The position numbers and the translations under genes were made by a program. This document shows, piece after piece, positions 25,081 to 37,464 of a DNA stretch of 64,000 nucleotides. Under the pieces are notes generated by a model. The model made no database searches and was not told the origin of the DNA. It worked only from the letters and a program-made list of their open reading frames with translations. The stretch is from Allium sativum (taxonomy: Eukaryota; Streptophyta; Magnoliopsida; Asparagales; Amaryllidaceae), in the NCBI GenBank assembly GCA_030737875.1, contig CM060912.1:126324493-126388492 (forward strand), read 5' to 3'. Each line of letters starts with the position of its first letter. The first letter of the stretch is position 1.

Positions 25081-28000
25081 GAATTTAACAGTATGAATTG
25101 TGCGAACTATAGCAGGTTCATGTGATGTGCAGAGAGGTTCAGTTGTTTGTAAAGGCAGTTGAAGGTATGTATGGTGGTTGGGGAATGTTTCTTCTAAATG
25201 ATAACTGGGAATGAAATTACCAATGAAAATTGAATACTGAGAATATAATATCAATTGAAAGCATAATGTACATTTTACTGAGAACAGACTGCCAACTATA
25301 ATAAAAATGCAATGCAAGTTGTTTTTGTTCTTCTAAATGCAATCTATCTTTTTATGTTGTGGTTTTTGTAAATTAAAATACAGTACGATTCACTGTACTT
25401 GTCTTATTAACTTAATTAAGAGAAGATGAAAAATGTTTACTAGCAATTGAAAAAGTATTCTTGCAGAATCAGTCTTGCATGTTTATCTATCATTTGAGGT
25501 TGACTTCAACTAAATGGCACTATAAAACTACTAACTAATTGTGTACCAATGTATCACACCAACGATATATTTATCTGTTTTTGTTTTATGAAGCTATTTC
25601 CTCTGTCTGGGTAGTAGTTTAAATATTCGCTACTTTAGATTTCATTTGATTACTTCAGTCATACATGGGGGCCCAAACGTTTTGCCTCTTATACAGTTTA
25701 ATTTGTCTTTCCCGCTGCATATTTCCTTTTTGCAGTCTGAGTACTCTTATGCAGTTTAATTTGTTTTAGTTAAGTTTGTTTAATGGTTACTTGACTTCTA
25801 TTCTGATACTTGTCAATTTTATATGAAGTAACATGATAACAACACGTCCAACAAATATAGTTATTTTTATATATTATGATTTTATTTTTTTAATATATGT
25901 TGCATGAGCAAGGACCAAGTCTCTTCTACCTACTTAGATACTTGAAGTTAGGTAGCTCATTTGTTTGATGTCGCTATCGGGACCGTGTCTACTGCTATAT
26001 ACTGTCGTGTTTAGCAGTAAAATCTAGGAAAACCGGTTACAACATAGTTTAATTTAAAGGCATTGGACAAACTTGAATAGGCATTCCAATGCAGTAGTTA
26101 AAATAGCTATCTCGATTTATGTTTGCACGAATGACGCACGCACGTATTGAGCATGAAAGTTATCCTTTGCACAACTGAAGCACACATATGAGCATGAAAA
26201 TGCAATTTATTTAGGTTTTAGATATGACTTCAACCCAACCCAGATGTATAACACTAGATTGATACATGTATGTTGAGATTGATGAAATCAATCTTTCCAT
26301 CCTGTCATTGTTTTATATGTGCATCAGCGCTTGGGGAAATTTGACATAATTAATTATTTGCCTAGAGAATTTAACGTGATATTCTTTCTAGTAAGATTTA
26401 TTAAGCTTAAGGTCTGGTTTGGATCAACTTACGTTAAGTCATTTTGTTGAATAATCTTTTCTGATGTATTTTCAGGGAATTGCTTTGATTTAATGTACAA
26501 GTTCATGGAACAACAATTATGTGGAGTGAAAAGAATAGAAATCCAAAGGGTGATAAGGTATGATTTTCTGAGTAGCTATCAAGCTGCATGTAAGATGTTC
26601 TTTTCGCATTGAATGATGTGGCGACATCTAAAAAATTCAATATAATCATGTATTTGTATGCAGCGAGCAGTTAGAGAAAAGAAAGTCATACGTTCAGCGT
26701 AAATTAACCTTCTACTTTGATGAGTTAAGCAATTAATTAAAACAGTTAATTCAATCTACAACACTTGGTTATGAGGATTGAAGATTCAATCCCTTCTCGG
26801 TTTGTCATATATTGTTTTTATTTGCAAATTGTCATTGATGGTTTGCTAAGCTTCCCTTAAGATTTTTGTGCAAAGGTTATTTGGCACTGAGAAACATAAG
26901 GTCCAAAACACTAATCCAACTTTCCTTAGCTATTAATCATCATCTTTAGTCTATCTCTACTATTATCTGGAGTTGCCTTTTTGCATTATCATTGTTTGAA
27001 CTTACTTGATCACAACATAATTTATTTAGTGCTCCATATTTAAAACTTTTTTCTCCATTAAAAAAAAGACTTTATGAAGGTGAAAGCGTGTATTCGTTGG
27101 TTGTAATTATTTTTTATATTAGTTTTTCCTTGAACCCTACTACTACGTACACTTATTAATAAATCCGGTTAGGTGATCTCGAAGCAAGTGAAGTGTAACT
27201 AATGTTTTAAAGCACAATGGATCTGTACAACAAATGCTAATATCAATAATCAATTGTTCTTACTTAGAAAGCATTACATTCCTATGAATTACTACCAATT
27301 TCAAATGTCGGACATAACAGACAAAAGTTCAAAATGAGTTTATCATATAAATTAAATGTGTATGTCGATTAATATACAGTCTTCTAAACCTAGCATAAAT
27401 AAATCATGCTCAAAGTGAAATGGTGTTTCGGATATTGTTCAAAGCAACTATTTTACAACATTTGCATTTATTACATTTTTCTATATTAAACAATACTAAT
27501 AATTAAAAATATATTTACAATAGCTTTGAAGTGTATTTTGTTGAATACATATATCAAAAGACGATCTAAGAATCATACATAAAATATATGACGTGTTTTC
27601 AAATTTGTGGAACCTCCGTATCTTTTTTGCTTCAAATATTCATGTAAACATAATAGGTAAAAGAATACAACAATAAGGATAAACAATTAGCTATTTCATG
27701 ATTTTCATTTGGATTCGATCATGCATGAACTGCATAACTGATTTGAGTTCTAGTACTACGTGACATGCGTAATGGATCTTCTTGCCAATGCATTATGTAT
27801 TCATTTCATACATTCCCACTCTCCTCATCAAAAAAATGTTGTTAATGATAACATTTTACTTATTAGAATTTCATGCTAGATATTCTTTTGTGGTGTACTG
27901 TATTTTAATTAAGGCAATTCAACATCCTGCACTATTCATATTAATGAATTGTTAAACCTAGTATATTGGATAACCAAGCCTAAACTCTGCATCATTAAAT

Positions 28001-29610
28001 TTTGTATGCAACTTTGGTCAGGCTTCTGGTTGAATTCATAGTTGCATATATAAATTATACTGTGTTCGACTCCATCATTTCTGGATGTGGAATGGAATGC
28101 AATTTTTAGTAAACACAAGTTTCTTGTTGTCTTCGAAATATAAGTATAACAATATTATTTTAAGAATGCTAATAAAACATTGATGAAGTATGCCATTTCT
28201 TAGAACAAAAAAATTCGTAAGTATAGCATGGTCATTGCTAATGAAGAGGGATGTCTCTTCTGTTAATAATATAATTTTTTCAAGCAACTTAAATATAAGT
28301 TCCGTTGAGATTGTATCTTTTAAGTTAGCGTTTGGGCTTACCCAGTTCAAAGAGCTAAGTCCCTAGGCTACTGGCGCGAGCTTTCTATTCTATGCCTATC
28401 CTTGTTACTCAAATGTTATTGCCATTATTCATTTAATTTAAAATACAATTTTGTTAGAATAAGACAATGGAGAGATTTTATCTTGGTGTCAGTTCTGCAG
28501 AGCATTGCGTTGACTCCTGATATTTGCCTGATAGTTTTTGGATGCATTTTGTTATGGTTGTGCGGTATATCAATGTCACCGATTGATGAGATAACATAAT
28601 GATGATGTATCTTGTATTTAAATGGTGTGTTTACATTTTGTTTGAATCTGGTTTCTGAGAACTATTTTGAACGTGTCTAGAACTATGGAAATGCTGGATC
28701 CAAGAGAAAGTTGTTGGTGAAAATTGCCCGATATGAATGTAAGAAGGGGATGCCACTCCGTATCTGTCTTTAATGAGAAGCTGTATGATAATTGATGTGT
28801 AACAAGGTTTATATTCGTAGTATGTTGCAGGTGAAACCTAGTTGTCAGAAAGACCAAGCCGTCAAAAATGAAATCGAGGTTTATATTTCGGTGCCTTAGT
28901 CATCAGAAACTCGCAAATTGGAGGACATGCATTCAAGCCCCGTCAGGATAGATCCATGCAGAAAATGAGAAGTTTTTTACATGTATGTTTAGGTTCGGTT
29001 TTTTTTTTTAACTTTAGACATTATGATGCATAGATCCATCAACATAATTTTCAAGACTTGAAATTTCTTTAAAATATAAGTGATGCATAGGTTTTCAGTT
29101 AGTAAAGTGGAGACGAAAAGTGGAATTATGTTGCACGATGTACTACGACTAATTGTTCTTAAAACAGAGAAAGATGGGCTAACCTTAGTTTGTCGATACC
29201 TTCAATTGATGGGCAGGTTTAGGACTGGTGGTCATGAGACAACCATGTAGTAGTAGTGCGATTCTCCTGTGGCAACCAAGACAACCATGTGGAATTTGTA
29301 ACATAAATTTAGTTTAGATATAGTTAGACAGTCAAGACACCCATAAAATATGACAAAGTGTATTAATGGGATTCATAAAAGTGGAATTTGTAACATAAAT
29401 CTAGTTTAGATATAGTTAGACAGCCAAGACAACCATGTGGACCATAAATCATTGTAAACAAATGAATACATAAAGAAAACGACTTGGGAATATAATTCTG
29501 TTAATGGATTTTCTGATGAAAATAACATTATAATTAGATGCCTCAATTTGTTTTCCCATAAGACTATCGAAACTTATATCTTGCAAGAATAAGCAAAAGA
29601 AACTAACAGT

Positions 29611-30074
29611 ATGAAACTTTTATCTTGCAAGACAACCGAACGTTATAAAATGAGGAATCAACGAAGAGATAAATATAAAAATGAATATATTCAAATAAAA
29701 AAGATGAGAAGACAAAACATTTTAAGAAAGAGTAAAATTCGTGGGCTGTTAAATAAGCAAACAAAATTGGAAAAAGATTGTGAATTGACAAAACTTCTTC
29801 TAGTAATGTCATTGCCATCAGATCAAAAAATACCGAACGTTATAAAATGAGGAATCAACGAAGAGATAAATATAAAAATGAATATATTCAAATAAAAAAA
29901 ATGAGAAGACAAAACATTTTAAGAAAGAGTAAAATTCGTGGGCTATTAAATAAGCAAACAAAATTGGAAAAAGATTGTGAATTGACAAAACTTCTTCCAG
30001 TAATGTCATTGCTATCAGATCAAAAAATCAATAGTTACCAATTACTCACACTATATATAATCAATGCTTACTAA
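29611..30074 (+). pseudogene. Tandemly duplicated basic segment, possibly M-type MADS-box fragment
   Basis: A 197-bp unit is repeated in tandem (29636-29832 and 29833-30029). Each copy encodes about 50 residues beginning MRNQRRDKYKNEYIQIKKM and ending KLEKDCELTKLL. Spacing of the basic residues, the EYI, RR, GLL, a following K, then L and C recalls type I MADS domains, where the sequence runs K-x-K-x-E-x-I, R-K, F-K-K-R-K-K-GL, K-K and L-x-x-L-C. One to two residues would have to be inserted, and the canonical phenylalanine is missing. Both copies are open, but 197 is not a multiple of three, so they lie in different frames. No start context or downstream K domain is visible. Confidence 0.35.
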
Positions 30075-31440
30075 TGGTACCTTCTTTCCCTCATTGCACA
30101 CCAGACAAATCACCTATGTAACAATCAGTACAATTACAAAAAAAAAAAAGAGACTTGTATGTAATAATACAAAATCAAGATCTTTGTGATATTTTTTTAC
30201 ATCCTGACAACATGTTTGATGCTTCTACCTGAAGATGCATTGTTTTCTCAATAGACAGAATAAACCTAGAGCAATAAATAAATAAATGAAACAACATACT
30301 TTGCAAAATGTTCTTCAGAGGCATAAGGAATTTTTTATTATTTCAGTTTTCCTGACCCACTGTGTTGCACCGTCACGTCCAGCACAAAGGCATATAATGC
30401 AAAGTGACAGAGATCTACATATGCATTGTTCTTAGAATCTTGCATATAGTTAGTATATTTTGATACCAAATTACGAATGCAAGTTGAATGTTACCAAAGA
30501 AGATCCAAGGCCTCCAAATTACTAATTCTAAATTTGGAACAATAAGCGGTTAGGTTAGTTGCTAGCTGAAAAAAATTTGAGGAATAAAATTACATAAGCC
30601 AAATTTTCAAACATATTTCATTGATTGCTTGAACAGAAGTTCAAATTCTTGATTTAATTAAAAAAGGAGAACCTAGACTTTCCTTTTATTTCAATAGTTC
30701 AGCTTGCAGATCAATCGCTATTTTGCATGAATAAAACAATATGAAATAGATGCAGAATTGTAGTCATAATGTGATACGACATTAGAATGATATGTAAAAC
30801 AATGACCTCTTTTTCCATAGCAGATCTGTGATGAAGCTCACCTATTATCTAGTTTATCAATCTATGAATGTGTATTCCAACAAATTTAGATGGGTAATTA
30901 GTGGACAATGGGTAACATATGCACACTTTTTACTATGTGGTTCTAGCTTGTGTATATTTCAATATTCAGACTGACTAGTTGTGTTTAATGTCATTGCTTT
31001 AAGAATCTTGATGTGTGTTTTTTTTTTTGGCTTAGGTGCATGGTAATTGTCTATAACATGACAGAACTCATCCTCGCATAACGGCCTGCACATCCAAACT
31101 CTTCTGAAAGGAACCTAAATGTGCACAATAAATTATGCAAATCATTCACATTGGAGTGAATTTAGAACTATGATATATTCCCCTACCATCACAGCACAAG
31201 AATAACTTAGTTGTATAGCAAGATAAATGCAGAAAACAGGGAACGAAACTTATACCAGAAGGTTTTCTCGATTTGAGGCCCATGCATCATTCCATAATAG
31301 GATTGGAAGGATGTTTTTATGCATTAATTTAATAAAAGCAAATGTTTCCGAAAATACAACCTTTTCTGTTTTTGTATTTTTGATTAGCAACCAACACGTA
31401 TCAAAATGATATTATGTATATGTAAGTATATATGTGTGTG

Positions 31441-31480
31441 TGGGGGGGGGGGGGGGGGGTATGTATGTATGTGTCCGTGC
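31441..31480. repeat. Poly-G tract and short TATG repeats
   Basis: About 18 consecutive G bases (31442-31459) are followed by TATGTATGTATG. It lies inside CACTA-2; the length may be a sequencing or assembly estimate. Confidence 0.8.
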
Positions 31481-33006
31481 ATGCATAATTGCATATGTAC
31501 TTTTATATACATATGTAGACATATTATCATAAATTTTTGGTTAATATGGGTAACACATGGTACAAGAATATAATAAGAAGCATGAGATATGAGTCATACG
31601 ACAAATAATCTAACTTAGTTTTCCTAATGCATTCAAATATATAGATTAAGTAATTCTCAAGATGTACCTGTGCAGGGAATGATTTATCAAGAAAATGAAA
31701 AGAGATCGGAACTATGTTTATTGCACCATCAGATGTAGCTTCAAATACCCCATACAGCTTTCCCTCCTCATGCTCAAAGAGTAACAATAACATGCCAGCT
31801 TTTATTTTTTTTTGACAAGGTCAATCATGTGAGCTGGAAGCCTAAAATGATTCTTCCAGAGACATTCTTGTTTTGTAGCTGCCCCCTCCATTTTACAGTT
31901 AGATTTAAATTCCTTTTGTTCACAATGCATCTTCACATGACCAATTGACCAATATTCCTGCATGTTGTATTGATTTCAGAAAAGGACAGCATTGTAGACA
32001 TGCGTGCTTTTAGCTGCTCCAACGTCCCTTCATGGCATCATTATTTAAAGAGAAAAAATGACAAAGCTCCACTTTGGATTGTTGAAAGTCTGACTTGCGC
32101 AAGGATTGTGGAAATGTTTGGTTGTTTCTGCGGGAAGTGGAGATAATGGAAGTGTTTTAGCTTCTTACAACTATTTAGCTTGTTACATTAATGAGATCTA
32201 TTTCAATTTACTATCAGCCAATTCAACCCGTAAGTTTTTGTCTGTGCAAAAATGTTTTAAATAATTATCAGAAGTGAAGATCGAACAGTGTTACAACAAG
32301 GATGTTCAACAAATACTGGTACGCTACTATGCCAATTATAAAGCTTTACATACACAACATACAAGGCTATACTGTTACTATTGTATATGCTCCAATTTTT
32401 TTAATTTTTAATTTTTATTTCTAAAATGGAGGTTAATATGTTTGAAACACCTATTTAGTATGTTTGCCCAATTTGTGCAGAGGAAAGCATTGAATTATGG
32501 GATAATATTACTAGACATATAGTCATTGTATCGAGGAATCAAGACATCTGAATGATGATACAAATCAATAGCTGTTAAGAAAGTTGTACAATACTGAAGG
32601 GTTGATCAATATGGGCCGCTACAGCAAAGGATCGCCGGGATGTAATGGTTACTGCTCACAACAAAACCAAAGCTGTTTTTGGCAATCGTATAGACTGGAC
32701 CCATCATGTAAACACCTACGTATGGAATATTGAACAAGCACTCTGTGATGCATACTCATAATCTAAACAAGCACATAACGGTGGTAAGCTTGCCTTTGAC
32801 AGGAATTCATTTGAACAAACATGCTTGTCATAGTTATGTTGATCATAATTCAGTTTCGTGTATGAATTAATGAAGGATTATGGATGTTCTCTTTTGTATG
32901 TGATTATGAATGTTCTTTTCAGTTCAAAATTAATATCGTTGGCAAATTTAAATTTGTTTTTTTATATGTTATTTATTTGAGCGTTCACAATTAGATGATA
33001 TTAGTG

Positions 33007-33007
<1 letters not shown>

Positions 33008-33070
<63 letters not shown>
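33008..33070. repeat. (AT)n microsatellite, about 31 units
   Basis: Uninterrupted AT dinucleotides stand just inside the right subterminal region of CACTA-2. Confidence 0.95.
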
Positions 33071-33073
<3 letters not shown>

Positions 33074-33613
33074 CTGGTCAGAAGGGGAATAGCGACGGAT
33101 TGCCAACTAATGTTGCTAGGTGAAATGTTCACATAAAAAGATACGTCGCTAATCCCTTGCTAATTAGCAAAGGTTTACCGACGGATATTTATAAATAATA
33201 ATTTCTTAAAAGTACATATCCGTCGCTAATCCCTTGCTAATTAGCAAGGGTTTATCGATGGTTATTTGTAAATAATAATTTCTCAAAAATACATATCCGT
33301 TGCTAATCCCTTGCTAATTAGCAAGGGTTTACCGACGGATATTTATAAATAATAATTTCTCAAAAATACATATCCGTCGCTAAAACATCGGTAAATAAAT
33401 TTTAAAATAATTTAAAATTAAAATTTTTTATTGAGAGAAATGACGGAAAATGGTCGGAGAACTCACGCTAAAATCCGTCGCAAAAGTTTGACACAAGTAC
33501 CGTCTTGAAATTTACCGACCACTCAGATCCGCAGGTAATCCGTCGCTAACGCCTATATAGCGACGGATTACCAGCGGATTACGCCGCTGCAAAATCAGCT
33601 TTTTCTTGTAGTG
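33071..33613. repeat. CACTA-2 right subterminal region with 77-bp tandem repeat
   Basis: Three exact-period 77-bp units start at 33144, 33221 and 33298. Each contains TCCGTCGCTAAT and the palindrome CCCTTGCTAATTAGCAAGGG (first copy one change), followed by GACGGATATTTATAAATAA. A fourth start at 33375 degenerates. More CCGTCGC/GCGACGG motifs follow to the terminus. The repeats probably bind transposase. Confidence 0.8.
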
Positions 33614-34967
33614 ATCATTCCTCTTGGTTTTCGAAAGCTTGCTAGTTCAAAACCATATACCACGTCTTCAACATGTAGGAGCTCTACTTCACCCGTCCGT
33701 CGCCATTAGTGGAGTCCACCGGACCTCGACCGGAGGTCGTCACCTCATACGCCTCAGCTAGCTCATCTTGCGCCTCGAATCTCGTGCCTCCGGTCCTTCC
33801 AATCGCTAGCAAAACACCTCGAAAGATGCTCCCTTCCTGTCGTTTTTTCGACCGCCTCACCAACCAGAAAACGATCACCGCCGATCGGTTTGGAGATCTT
33901 GCCGAGTACTCGAACTTTGTTGTTGAAGACCTTCAATTTAAATGCATGGATGTGGAGTTAAATTGATCAAAAGATCGGAGCAAATATGTCGGTTGTTTTA
34001 TAAAGATGGAGGCGGAAAAATATTTCCCTGGTTGACCACGCAAGCTCGGTTGATTAAAATAGGGTAATGCTAAAAGTTGGGTATATATAGGGATAAAATA
34101 TATAATATTTTATGAAATATGAACTTAGTGACGAAGTAACGTCTTAAAACCGTCATATACATTCTCCATTTTTGATGAAAATTGTAACCTTAGCATAATT
34201 TTTTTTCCAGACACGACGGGACAGATTTCGTCGAATTCGAACATCGTTTGTAAAAAGTCCTTTATAATTCACAAGTGAAAAAACACACGTTTAAATTTTC
34301 CATGGTCATAAAATAAATCCAAATAACTTAAAACACTACAAGACCTTATCATTACGGATTTAGTAAATTAGTTTCGTTGAAAACGGAGTTCGTTTGCATA
34401 TCGGTTATTCAATTTTACGCGTTAACCAACGCTATTTTGGACATCAAAAACATCCGGTCTCAAAAAATAACAAACAATATATCTATCGTGACTCTAACGT
34501 CAATACAAGTTCAACGGAATACGTTTCGTGGCTTAATTCGATTGTTATCTCGAGTTACGCTCAAGTTCCTTTTTAAGTCGTATTATATTATTAAATTAAT
34601 TGCTATAATTTATAAATAATTACATAGCGACTATTCTAATTTTTGAATTGAACATAATTCACAATCTATAACACGAAATCTCCATTTTCTTCTTACACTA
34701 GAAAATTATAATCAAATCAATCTGGACGATTCTTTTTTCACCGAATTCTGACTTAAAATGGACTCTGCATATTCAATTGAAGTCCAAATCGTAAATTATG
34801 AATTACCACGACGTTATGAGTTCATTTTATAATTATATATAAATTAAACGATTAAACTTCATTATATAAGCGAATTATATATTTTAAATCCATTTAAAAT
34901 TCCAAATCAATATTAAATAAGATAAAATAAAACAAATATTTGACTATGGAAAATACGGGACGTTACG

Positions 34968-36040
34968 ACTTCGACTACCAAATTTATCTTTTTTAGTTTT
35001 CTGATTATGAGCAAAACACAAGCGTCCAAAGGTTCGAATAACAGCAAAAGAGGGGGGTTTATTAAAAAGTATTTGATTGGTGTTTTATTCAGTAAAAGAG
35101 GAGTTGGGGTACAAAGGATTAAGTGAACAACAACAAGAACACATTCCCTCCAAAAATAAATAGGTAATTTTGCTTGAAACTGCAATGCCTGACTAACATT
35201 CAAGACATGTTTATGCTTCCTCTCCACTCTCCTATTTAGTTGCGGAGTACCCACACAAGAAATTTGAAACAAAATTCTGGTTGCATTAAAATATTCAAGC
35301 AAATAATTAAACTAAGTCCAGTTGTCACTTTGAACTACTTTAATTGTTTGAGAGAATTGTCTATCAACGATAGCAACAAAAACCATAAACATTGGAAATA
35401 CTTCCAATTTATCAACTAACAAATAAATTCAAGCTGCTCTTGAAAAATCCTAGAAGCTTTATTATTACTAAAGAAAATTTGTCTTTAGGATATTTAACAC
35501 GCATATACACTTCACATCTCGTATCTAAATGATCTTTATTAGGAATTAACTTAACTACTTTTTCCAAAGGATGCCCGAGCCGACGATGCCACAACTCAAA
35601 TTTGATGTAGCTTCAGCAGTGGACACAAATTTCGGTTTGCTAAAGTAGTACAATCCATCTCTCCTAATTCGTGTTCCAATCAGCTCCTTCGTTCGGTCCT
35701 GTATAGCACAAATATGAGAGTTAAATTGGACAACAGTTTGTAAATCATAATTAAGTTGAAAGATAGAAAGTAAGTTGCAACTCAAATTTGGAACATAAAG
35801 AACTCGGGTAAGAGTAATCCTGTGCAATAAACGAACGAATCCCACCAAAGTGGAAACTAATTTTTCACCATTCGGGAAACCAACCGGGAATTCAAATTTT
35901 TGTGTGTCAAACAACCAAGAGTTTTTTCTTGTAACATGGTGAGTTGCTCCGGTATCAATAATCCAAGACGAGGCATTAAACTTGGCATTCAATCCATTGT
36001 CAGGAATTTTAGAGTTACCAAGAAGACCAGATATAGCCAT
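34968..36040 (-). pseudogene. Copia pol fragment: protease, GAG-pre-integrase, integrase start
   Basis: Three frames follow one another in the order of a copia polyprotein. The first (36040-35555) carries the aspartic protease signature WIIDTGATHHVT and the downstream VLYVPNLSCNLLS region typical of copia protease. The second (35594-35412) has WHRRLGHP, the GAG-pre-integrase zinc-finger start. The third (35302 leftward) has CVGTPQLNRRVERKHKHVLN and a LPIYFWREC stretch, the conserved end of the integrase core, where the usual GRVERKH glycine has become arginine. Frameshifts near 35580 and between 35412 and 35302 separate the frames, and the middle of integrase with its catalytic aspartates is lost. 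The frame is then cut by the G3 insertion. It cannot make a working protein. Confidence 0.85.
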
Positions 36041-36086
36041 CTCAGATTATTCTTAAAAAAAAACAGTCTTTATGGCTCTGATACCA

Positions 36087-36277
36087 TGAAGAATTGATGA
36101 ATCTTTGCTTGCTTTATTATCAATTATGAAACCATACATTTATAGTACAAACGCACCAAATTTCTTATCCTGTCAAAATCTAGAAACCAGGAAACAAATA
36201 TCATATCCTTGAAATTACGTCCAAATCTAGAAAAAAAGAAACAAATAGATGAATATGTAAAAAGATATTTCCTAACA
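36087..36277 (-). repeat. Copia LTR, 191 bp
   Basis: TGAAGAATTG at 36087 directly follows the perfect primer site GCTCTGATACCA (36075-36086). The other end is TTTCCTAACA at 36277, so in its own direction the LTR begins TGTTAGGAAA. The short length suits copia. Confidence 0.75.
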
Positions 36278-36771
36278 ACTGTTTTTCTAAAAGTACCCTT
36301 TCCTCAAAATATCTCTTTTTAAATATATCTCAAAACATATGTTATCTTACTTAGAATTTACCAACATATTTTCATTAAAGTAGAGTCATGGTTTATATAC
36401 ACAATACAGCGTAAACTTTAATTACTCACTCTTCATTTTACCAAATTTAGTTTAGCTATCCTAACATCCATGTTTTATTTCATATTTACCCAATTTATTC
36501 TCTATTACTTTTTTCTTAGAAAATCATAAACCTTTTTCTTGATATTGTCTTTCTATCGAGACGTTCTCTCTTCAATGATGTCGTTGCTCCATCTCGTCGT
36601 CGTTGTCGCAACCCAATCTTATAGTATTTTCTCATCATCATTTTGCCTTTCGATTTTTACTTCATTTGATAATATAAATTCAAAAATCAAAACACAGAAA
36701 TGTCAACTAACAAACGAACAGTAATCCAAAATATATGGATCTTTATATTACTCATAGTTGGGGATTTTCAC
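36278..36771. other. AT-rich stretch, nothing assigned
   Basis: There is no credible frame, repeat or gene signature. A 61-codon frame at 36539 is rich in serine codons from TC-rich sequence and has no family resemblance. Confidence 0.6.
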
Positions 36772-37032
36772 TTAGAGTGCTTATTTTTTCAGGATAATGA
36801 GTTTTAAGGACAACACTGCTGAAAAAATAGTTTTAAGGACATTTTACAGAAAAACCACAAAAATTTATCATTTTCAGTTATGTATAAATAAAGATAATTT
36901 TTTTTAATCTTTTTTTCTACATAACTTAAACAAATAAATGAGTTTATCTTTTTGCTGTAAATTTTTCTTAAAACTAATTATTCAGAAGTGTTGTCCTTAA
37001 AACTTATTAACCTGAAACAAATTGCACTTTAA
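36772..37032. mobile_element. Short inverted-repeat element (MITE), about 260 bp
   Basis: The left arm (TTAGAGTGCTTA, then TCAGG, GTTTTAAGGACAACAC) and the right arm (GTGTTGTCCTTAAAAC, CCTGAAAC, GCACTTTAA) are complementary over about 50 bases with a few mismatches. The centre is AT-rich and non-coding. I could not identify a clear target duplication, so the superfamily stays open. Confidence 0.7.
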
Positions 37033-37111
37033 CCTAATTTCCACTTTTGATTTTATTTATTTTGCATTAGATTGTAGTGCGTGTAGCTGACTCTTAGGGT
37101 GTGTTCTTTGC

Positions 37112-37230
37112 AAGTTTAAGCGGAGAATTTGAGCGGAGTATTATAGCGGAGAATAGTAGTTAGCGGACGATGTGTTCTTCGGTTTAAGCGGAGTATTTAA
37201 GCGGAGAATTTAAGCGGAGTATTTTATTTA
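37112..37230. repeat. Harbinger subterminal GCGGAG repeats
   Basis: Seven copies of AAGCGGAG or AGCGGAG (one as AGCGGACG) lie within about 110 bases of the left end, all in one orientation. They are probable transposase or partner binding sites. Confidence 0.7.
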
Positions 37231-37320
37231 TATTTGTAATTTAACTAATTACATATTAAAACATAACATTATAATTATTGCAGAAATACACAGTTAACAA
37301 AACATAACAGTTCGTTACAT

Positions 37321-37464
37321 AAAAACAGTACAGAAAGTGATACATTGCAGAAATACAAATAAAAGAGCTAAAGGGATACATTGCAGAAATAAGAAAACAG
37401 TAGATAAAGTGATACATTGCAGAACAAATAAAACAGTAGATAAAGTGATACATTGCAGAAATCT
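37321..37464. repeat. Four 36-bp tandem repeats at the transposase stop codon
   Basis: The unit contains AAACAGTAGATAAAGTGATA then CATTGCAG. GATACATTGCAG starts at 37339, 37375, 37411 and 37447, exactly 36 bases apart. The array fills the 3' untranslated region and touches the stop codon. Confidence 0.9.

Larger units (their letters stand above)
23860..33613. mobile_element. CACTA-2 transposon, complete ends, 9,754 bp
   Basis: The left end CACTACAAGAAAACACTG and the complement of the right end (CACTACAAGAAAAAGCTG) form an inverted repeat that continues with GATTT and GCA for about 26 bases. The flanks are TTC (23857-23859) and ATC (33614-33616). The sister G3 LTR reads GATTTCCTTCATTCCTC across the site, giving a 3-bp duplication with one later change. 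No TNP2-type transposase or TNPA-like frame survives, so the element depends on a relative. The interior is AT-rich and carries the pieces listed separately. From 25100 to 29600 and from 30075 to 31440 I see nothing assignable. Confidence 0.9.
19780..34967 (-). repeat. G3 5' LTR (about 5.43 kb net), interrupted by CACTA-2
   Basis: It starts TGCAACGACCCGGG at 19780, directly after the primer site, and ends CGGGACGTTACG at 34967 (last base changed from A). Removing CACTA-2 and one target-site copy leaves about 5,431 bp. The CGCAGCGGAAC motif near the start (19971) matches the other families. The flank beyond 34967 is copia integrase, so G3 inserted into that older element. Confidence 0.8.
34968..36277 (-). 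mobile_element. Ty1/copia relic, 5' part, broken by G3
   Basis: In the minus direction this shows an LTR (36277-36087), a perfect primer site (36086-36075), then protease, GAG-pre-integrase and the first part of integrase, stopping where G3 starts at 34967. The gag gene is absent: protease begins 46 bases after the primer site. The bases after the LTR are ACTGT, the expected target-site copy. The remainder of the element would lie left of G3, outside the window. Confidence 0.85.

Noticed and set aside
28402..28599. 65-codon hydrophobic frame in CACTA-2
   Set aside because: Isolated, AT-rich, no motif; chance length in a sequence of this composition.
37321..37464. Regular 36-bp repeats resembling a CRISPR array
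   Set aside because: The repeats are directly contiguous with no unique spacers, lie in a plant transposon and are a tandem repeat.
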